A program made the position numbers and the translations under genes. Below, piece by piece: positions 56,762-64,000 of a DNA stretch of 64,000 nucleotides. How positions within the stretch are numbered: position 1 is the first letter of the stretch; every line of letters begins with the position of its first letter. The stretch covers positions 22,045-86,044 of the forward strand of contig MU119448.1 of NCBI GenBank assembly GCA_014904845.1, written 5' to 3'. The notes below the pieces were generated by a model that was not told the DNA's origin, ran no database searches, and worked only from the letters and a program-made list of their open reading frames with translations. This stretch comes from Acephala macrosclerotiorum. Its lineage: Eukaryota > Ascomycota > Leotiomycetes > Helotiales > Mollisiaceae.

Positions 56762-57576
56762 TATAATAAAATTTTTATTTTGTATATAAAATAATAATTA
56801 TTTATTTTTACGATAATTTTTACAAATATTATATCAAATAATAAAAAAACAAAAAAAAAAATATTAATTAAAAAAGTTTATTAATTAAAAAAATTTATTA
56901 ATTAAAAAAATATTTTAAATTTAAAATAATTTTATTTATTTATTAATAAAATAAAATTATTATATACTAATTAATAAACTACGAATTTTAGTAATTAATA
57001 ATAATAAAAATAATATATATAATTCGTATAAATTAAATTTGTAATTAATAAATTAAATTTAAAAATTTGTATATTCAATTTTAAAAAAATTATTATTATA
57101 TTATTTTAAAAAATAAATTTATTAAAAATATTTGAAATAAAAAATTTAATATTAATTGTTTTATAGAAATATTATAATAATACGAAATAAAATAAATATA
57201 AAAAATATATATTAAAATTTAATTTACGTATATTTTTATTATATTATAAAATTTAATTTTATACGAAAAATTTTTTTTAATCAAATATTTATAAAATATA
57301 ATATGTAATTAATTTTTTTTTTTTATAATAATTATAAATATAATATTTATATAATTTTAATATAAAAATAAATATTTAAAACAAAAAAAAAAAAATATTG
57401 TATATTTTATAATAATCAATATACTTTGTTTCGATATTTAAAATATTTTATTATATTAATAATATTTATTATTTGAACGAATTGTAATAAGTTTTAAAAA
57501 ATAAAATTTTATATTTTTAAAATTCAAATTATATTCGATATTTTAAAAAACAAATAAAATATACGAATTAAATATT

Positions 57577-57805
57577 ACGTAAAAATCAAATAATATATAA
57601 ATACTAAAAAATGTATAAAAATCAAATAATATATAAATACTAAAAAATATATAAATATTAAATAATATATAAAAATTAAATAATATGTAAAAATCGTTTA
57701 ATATATAAATATTAAATAATATATAAAAATTAAATTATATATAAAAATTAAATAATATATAAAAATCAAATAATATATAAAAATCAAATAATATATACAT
57801 ATTAA
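57577..57805. repeat. AT minisatellite, unit about 18-21 bp
   Basis: About a dozen imperfect units around AAATCAAATAATATATAA. Confidence 0.7.
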
Positions 57806-59864
57806 ATATTTTATTTTAAATTAATAAATCGATTTTTTTAAATAAATTAAAATTTAAACGAATTCAATATAATATTATATTATTAACGAAATATAAAATG
57901 TACGTAAATTATATTATAAAATCATTTTTTGATATTATTTTAATTATTTTATATTTTTATATAATACGACGAAACGTATTGTCGATATAAACTTTTCGTA
58001 TACGTTTTCGATTTTTAATATTATTTTCGTATTAATTTAATATATTATAATAATTGAAATATAAATATAATAAAAAATAATTATAAATTAAATTTAATTT
58101 TAAATATTTTTTCGAATAATAATATTATATTAATAATCGAATTTTGAAACGTATAATTAAAAATTCAATTTTAATATTTTTAATATATTTTAAAAGTTTT
58201 TAATATTATATTCGAATTTATTTAAAATAAAAATAAATTTTTTTTTAAAGAATTTTTACAAAAAATTCGATTAATAAAAAACGATATTAATATATTGTAC
58301 ATAATTTGTTATATTATTTATTATTATAATAATAATATATTACAATTTTTAATATTAAATTTTTTTTTTCAAATTACTATTAAAATTAATAAATACAATT
58401 TTAATATTACTTTAAAATACATTAAAATATAATAATTAAAATCTAAAAAAAAATCGAAAAAAAAAAATATAAAATATTTTTTAATTATAATTTTTTTATT
58501 TAATAATATAAATATATTTATAATATATATTTTAATATTAATTTTTTATTATATAAAATTTTATTTTAAAATTTTTAAATAATAAAATTATTAATTAAAT
58601 TGTTTTTTAAAAAACGTTTTATATATAATAATTTTAATATTTCAAATATTAAATTAATAATTAATTTTTTTAAATTTATTAAAAAAACGAAAAAATCGAA
58701 TATAAATAAAATTGTATTAATTATTAAAAAATAAAATTAATTTTTTCGATAGTTATTTTAATTGTAATTAAAATAAAAATCGTAATAATAAATATAAAAT
58801 ATTTTAATTTAATTATAAATTATTAAAAATATTTGAAATTGTTATATTAAAAATTATTAAAAATATAAAAATAATTTCATATAAAAATATAATACGAATA
58901 TATTATTTAAATATTCGTAATTATTATTATAAAATATTAATTTACAGTAAAACGTTTATTAAAAAATTAAAAACTATAAAAAAAAAAATTAATATTTGTT
59001 TTAATTACGTACGAAATAATAATATTATAATACTTTATAAATTTCAATATAAGTAAAAAAACAAAAACGAAAAAAATCATTAAAAACGAATATTTGATAT
59101 TGTATAAACTATAGAAATATTTTAAATTTTTATATTATTAATCGAAATAATTTAAATTTTAATACAAATTTTCAATTTACTTGAAATTTTATTAAATTGA
59201 ATTCGTATATTTTAAATCAAAATAATTCGAATTATATTATTATAATTCGAATTATTTTAATTTGAAATATAAATAAAATATATATACAATTTTGTAATAT
59301 ATTAAAATATTTTATTTTAAACGTAATTATTTTAAAGTATATTATTTTAAATCAATATAATTATAATTGTAATATTTCGAATTTAAAAATAATTTCGATA
59401 TAAAATAATTTATTATATTATATATTTTTTATATAATTTTCGAAATTATTTGTTTTAAAAAAATCGAATTAAATTTCAAAGTATTAATATTACAAATAAA
59501 TAAAATTCGATTTTTTAAAAAAAATCGATTTAAATTTTTTATTATTTAATTAAAATTTTTTTTCGATTAAAATTTTAAAAAATTAAAAATTCAAATACAA
59601 TTTTTTATTACTTTGATTTAAAAAAAATCGATTTAAGTTTTTTATTGTATAATTATAAATTTAAAATCGATTTTTATATTTTTATTAATTAATATACGAA
59701 AGTTTTTAAAAACAATTATTTAAATAAAAAGTTTTTAATAAAATACGATTTAAAATAATAAATAATTTTTAAATACTTTAAATTTAATATTTAAAATATA
59801 TTAAAATTAATTTAAATAAATTATTTTTTAATATTAATAAATATTACAAACGTTAAACGAAAAA

Positions 59865-59866
<2 letters not shown>

Positions 59867-59908
<42 letters not shown>
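59867..59908. repeat. poly-A tract
   Basis: 42 consecutive A residues in the AT-rich block. Confidence 0.8.
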
Positions 59909-59909
<1 letters not shown>

Positions 59910-61339
59910 GAGAAATTAAATAAAAAAAAAATTTTTTAATTAAAAAAATTTATAAATTAAAAAAATTTAATAATATTAATATTATTTTGATTATTTACAA
60001 ATATAATTAATATATTACGTATAAATTTAAAAATTACGTATTGTAGTTTTTTTTTATAAAAAAAATTATAAATAAAATAATTTTTTATTTGATATATATA
60101 ATTGATATTAATATTAATTTAATAAATTATTTTTTTTTTTCGAAAAATATATTATTGAAAAATATCGAAAAATGCGTTTTTAAATATATTGAAAGAAAAT
60201 TAATTCAAAAGAATAAAAAAATTGAAAAAATAAATTATAAATAAACTATTTACAAATAGATAAATAATTAATAAATTTACAAAATAAAAATAAAATTACG
60301 ATTATTAAATTTTTAAAATTTTCAAAAAAAATAATTTTTTTTTTATTAATTATAAATTTATTCTAATAACGACTTTTTATTATTTTTAGTATAAAATCTA
60401 TTATAAAATTTTTTATTTTTCGAATAAATTTTTGAAACGATTTTTTTTAAAAATTTTTTTATTTGTATAAAATTATTGTATTTATTATAATATTTTTTAT
60501 ATTATTTAAATCGATATTATTCGATATTAAATATATTTCGCAAATAAAATTAAAAAACGTATTATTAATTTAATATTATTATAATTATTATTCGAATTTT
60601 TTATATATAATTATTTTTAATTTTTTTATTTGAAATATATTTATTAAAATAAATATTTGCAAATATTTAAATAATTTAAAATTATTATTTATAAAATATT
60701 AATTTCAATATTTTAATAAAAAAATAAAAAATTTTCAAAATATAAAATTTTAAAAAATTTATGAAAATAATTCTTTATATAAATATAATAAAATATTTAC
60801 CAAAGAATATACGAATTATTTTTTTCAAAATTAATTTTATTTGTTATATTTTTTTTGAATTCGCTTTAAAATATATCGTCAAAATACGAATAATAAGTTT
60901 TTAAATTTATTTAATATATTATAAAAAAAATTTTCGATTTTTTGAAATATATAATTATATTAAAATTTTTTTTATTATTGAATAAATTAAAATATAATTA
61001 ATATTATTATATAAATTTTAAAAAATATTATATTTTATTTATCGAATATTATTTTAAAATTTAAATCGAGTTTATTGAAAATAATTCGTATTATTATTAT
61101 AAAATTATACGTAAAAACATTCAATTGTAAAATTAATTAATAAAATATTCGAATTTATAATAATTATTATTTTTGATTACGTTTTTAATTTTATATTAAT
61201 CTTTTCAATTTTTAATATTATTTGCGATTTTTAAATAATTACAATTATCGACGTCGTATTTTCGTTTATTAAATAAATGCGATTTAAATAAAACGAAATA
61301 AAATATTAATAATAATATAAAATAAATAATAATTAAATA

Positions 61340-61580
61340 AATTTTTTTTAATATTAATATTTGTAATATATTATTATAATAAAAATATTAATATAATAAA
61401 ATCAATTTTTGTTTTTTTTTTAATATTAATATTTATTAAATGTTAATATAATTAAAATATTAATATAAAAAAATCAATTTTTTTTTTTTTTTTAATATTA
61501 ATAATCGTTAAATATTATTGTAATAAAAATATTAATATAATAAAATCAGTTTTTGTTTTTTTGTATTAATATATTTATTT
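61340..61580. repeat. tandem repeat, unit about 75 bp, three copies
   Basis: Each unit has TTTTAATATTAATA near its start, AAAATATTAATATAATAAAA in the middle and TCAGTTTTTG or TCAATTTTT near its end. Confidence 0.6.
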
Positions 61581-62036
61581 CGATAGCGTTTAACGAATAC
61601 TAGTATCAAAAATAAAATTAAACTTTTTAACGTTAATATATTTATTATAATAATAATTGAAAATAGTAAAATTGAATTTTTTGATATTAGTATATTTATT
61701 ATATTAATATTTGGAATTTTAAATATTATTAAAATATTATTAGTTTTATAAAATTATTTTAATTTTTAAATAAATAAATTTAATTTTTAAAAGTTTTAAA
61801 ATATAAATAGATTAAAAGTTTTGATTTAATAATAATTTGTTTTTATTTTATTTTTTATATAAAAATTTTTAAAAATAAAATTTTTTAAAAAATAGATTTA
61901 TTTATTTAAAAATCAAAATAATAAATATACGAAATATAATTGTATTATATTATAAAATTATTATTTATCGATATTTTAAAAATTAAAATCGAAAATTCAA
62001 TTTTATATTAATTTTATTTTATTTATTATTGATTTA

Positions 62037-62240
62037 TCGTTTAATTATTTACGTCGTTTAATTATATTAATCGTTTAATTACATTAATCGTTTAATTATA
62101 CTCGTTGTTTAATTATTTACGTTATTTAATTATTTTTATCGTTTAATTATATTCGTTGTTTAATTATATATTTCGTTTAATTATATATTTCGTTTAATTA
62201 CATATTTTATTTAATTACAATTTTCGTTTAATTATTTTTG
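62037..62240. repeat. minisatellite, unit about 17 bp
   Basis: About twelve units of TCGTTTAATTATATTAA with small changes, such as TTGTTTAATTATTTACG. Confidence 0.7.
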
Positions 62241-62319
62241 ATAGAATAGCGTTTTAATAATTTTGAAAATTTTAAAACTTTAAAATACTTCAAATATTTC
62301 GTTTTAATTAATCGAATTA

Positions 62320-62565
62320 TATAACAAATTATTATATAATAAATAATCGTACAATGAATTAATATACAACAAATTATTATATAATAAATAATCGTATAAC
62401 GAATTAATATATAACAAGTAATTGTACAACAAATCGTTATATAACAAATTATTATATAACAAGTAATTGTATAACGAATTATTATATAATAAATAATTAT
62501 ACAATAAATCGTTAAATAATAAATAATTGTATAATAAATTATTATATAATAAATAATTTATAAAA
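62320..62565. repeat. minisatellite, unit about 15 bp
   Basis: Repeats of AACAAATTATTATAT type. The minus strand frame through it is a pure Leu/Tyr/Asn repeat and is not a gene. Confidence 0.7.
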
Positions 62566-62689
62566 TAATATATTGAAATTCAAATTATTTTTATTTGTTC
62601 GATATAAATAATTAATTTAATATTGTATTATTATTTTGACGAGATTATTTCGACGTTAAATTACTTTTAATTTCAGTATTTTTCAAATA

Positions 62690-62850
62690 TTAATATTTTA
62701 ATTTATTTTGATTAAATTATTAATATTAAAAATATTTTTAATAAAATAAAATTAATAATATTTTAATTTTTTTAATTAGATTATTAATATTAAAAATATT
62801 TTTAATAAAATAAAATTAATAATATTTTGATTTTTTTAATCAAATTATTA
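62690..62850. repeat. tandem repeat, unit about 67 bp
   Basis: Two nearly identical copies plus a partial third, each with TTATTAATATTAAAAATATT followed by TTTAATAAAATAAAATTAAT. Confidence 0.65.
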
Positions 62851-64000
62851 ATATAAGAAAATAAAAATCTTAAAAAAACGTTTTTAAAATATAATTATAA
62901 AAAGAAAATTTTTAAGAAAATTTCTATATTAATATAATAATAAAATTTTTTTTTTAGAAAATTAAAATCTTTAAATTATTATAGTAATTAAAAGTAAATT
63001 TTTTGAAAAATAAAATTTTTAAAAAAATATTTTTACGAATTTAAAATTTTTATAAAACAATTTTTAGATTATTATATCGTTTTATAGTTTTTAAAAAAAT
63101 TACTTTAAAGTTTTTATAATTTCAAATTTCAATTTTTGTAGTAATTAGATTTATATTACAAATATAAATAAAATAGAATAAATTTATTATATTTCGAAAA
63201 AAATTAAAAATATACAAATAAAATAAATAGAAATAAATAAAATTGTAATTAAATTTATATTATATTGTTTATTTTATATCGTTTTATCGTTTAATTATTT
63301 ATATTATTTAAAATTTATATTATTATTTATTGTTTTTAAAAATAAAACTTTTTATAATATATTATAAAAAAGAAATTGAATAAAATAATATTATAAAAAA
63401 TTAAATTGTATTAAATTTATTTTTAGAATTATAAATTCAAATTTGATTGTTTATTATATATATTTAAAAAAATTAATTTAAATTTTTATTGTATAATTGA
63501 ACTTTTTTCGATTAAAATTTGAAAAATTGTAAAATTAAATTCGATTTTTATATTGTTTGAAAAAAGATCGATTTAAATTATTTATTATATTATTAAATTT
63601 TTTAATTAAAATTTCGCGGATTAGAAATTTAAATGCGATTTTTATATTTAGTTTTTTTAATGTCGTTTTTTTAGTACGTAGTACGTTTCGTTTTTGTATA
63701 ATAATTTTTTAAATTATTCGTTTGAAAAATTAATATTAATTACAATTATTTAATATAGTTTTTTTATTAAATTTTAAAAAAATATTTTTTTTTTTAAACG
63801 TATTAAAAATACAAAAAAAGTTTTAAAATAATTATTAATAATAAAAAGTTTTTTATAAAATACGATTTTAAATAATAAAACAATTTTTAAATATATTAAA
63901 TTTAAAATTTAAAATATATTAAATAATAATTCAAAATTTTTTTTTATAATTTTTAAAAATTTTTTTATATAAATAAAAATTAAAAAATAAAAGAAAATAA

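Larger units (their letters stand above)
49590..64000. repeat. large AT-rich RIP-mutated block
   Basis: More than 14 kb of extreme AT content that continues beyond the window. No gene can be recognised, and open frames here are compositional. Residual C and G are often in CpG. It contains a recognisable LTR pair and several minisatellites listed separately. Such blocks in RIP-active fungi are dead transposon clusters, and some are centromeric; nothing here decides which. Confidence 0.8.

Noticed and set aside
50446..56768. 5-bp TAATA target duplication for the LTR element
   Set aside because: It appears only if the LTR edges are moved by two bases on one side; in such AT-rich DNA a chance match is likely.
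62304..62504. Tyr/Leu/Asn repeat protein
   Set aside because: It is the translation of a 15-bp minisatellite.
62037..62565. CRISPR-like array
   Set aside because: Units are contiguous, AT-only and variable with no unique spacers, and the genome is fungal; these are minisatellites.
49590..64000. Centromere or subtelomere
   Set aside because: A long AT-rich RIP block is compatible with either, but there is no telomeric repeat and no chromatin evidence in sequence alone.

Overview
This window is nuclear DNA of a filamentous ascomycete (Pezizomycotina; a leotiomycete-like fungus is a guess). The signs are short 44-150 nt introns with CTAAC-like branch points, a pH-signalling palC gene, HET and NLR genes, and long AT-rich blocks with the C-to-T signature of repeat-induced point mutation (RIP).

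Layout. (1) 1-16 kb is an ordinary gene-rich core: the end of an unidentified gene; a divergent pair of TFIID subunits (TAF7 and a TAF3-type histone-fold protein); a hydrophilic small protein; palC; a broken MFS transporter; a ZZ-finger protein; a Nudix/eIF2B-like fusion; two small coiled-coil proteins; an NmrA-like oxidoreductase; and an AIM6-like phosphodiesterase. (2) 16.07-18.68 kb is a decayed Mutator-like element inserted in the first exon of the AIM6-like gene, with a 9-bp target duplication. (3) 19.2-23.8 kb is an AT-rich block. (4) 24-36 kb is an island of conflict/incompatibility genes: an intact HET gene, a HET pseudogene, an NB-ARC/TPR NLR pseudogene and, divergent from it, an intact PigL_N-type effector. 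Fragments of a Pogo/Fot1 element and repeats lie among them. (5) 36.2-44.1 kb is a Helitron with a spliced Rep-helicase gene and a second spliced gene that may encode a single-strand DNA-binding accessory protein. (6) 44.3-46.1 kb is a nearly intact Pogo/Fot1 transposase. (7) 46.3-49.3 kb holds an unrecognised spliced gene, a broken DUF7587-like gene and an intact possibly related gene. (8) 49.6-64 kb is a continuous AT-rich RIP block containing a degraded LTR retrotransposon and several AT minisatellites.

The most interesting unit is at 34.4-35.5 kb. The first exon of the NLR pseudogene encodes a short motif (FGxxNSxxQAxIINGxV) that closely matches the C-terminal tail of the divergently transcribed effector. 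This is the layout expected of amyloid-signalling NLR/effector pairs in fungi. The NLR has been silenced by nine stop codons, most or all explicable as C-to-T changes, while the effector is still open. Three minus-strand genes of the island (both HET genes and the gene at 48.3-49.3 kb) have related upstream sequence belonging to a dispersed repeat that also occurs inverted at 23.2-23.8 kb.

All identifications come from reading the sequence and from memory of protein families; no search was run. Exon junctions were placed by frame, splice consensus and family expectation.
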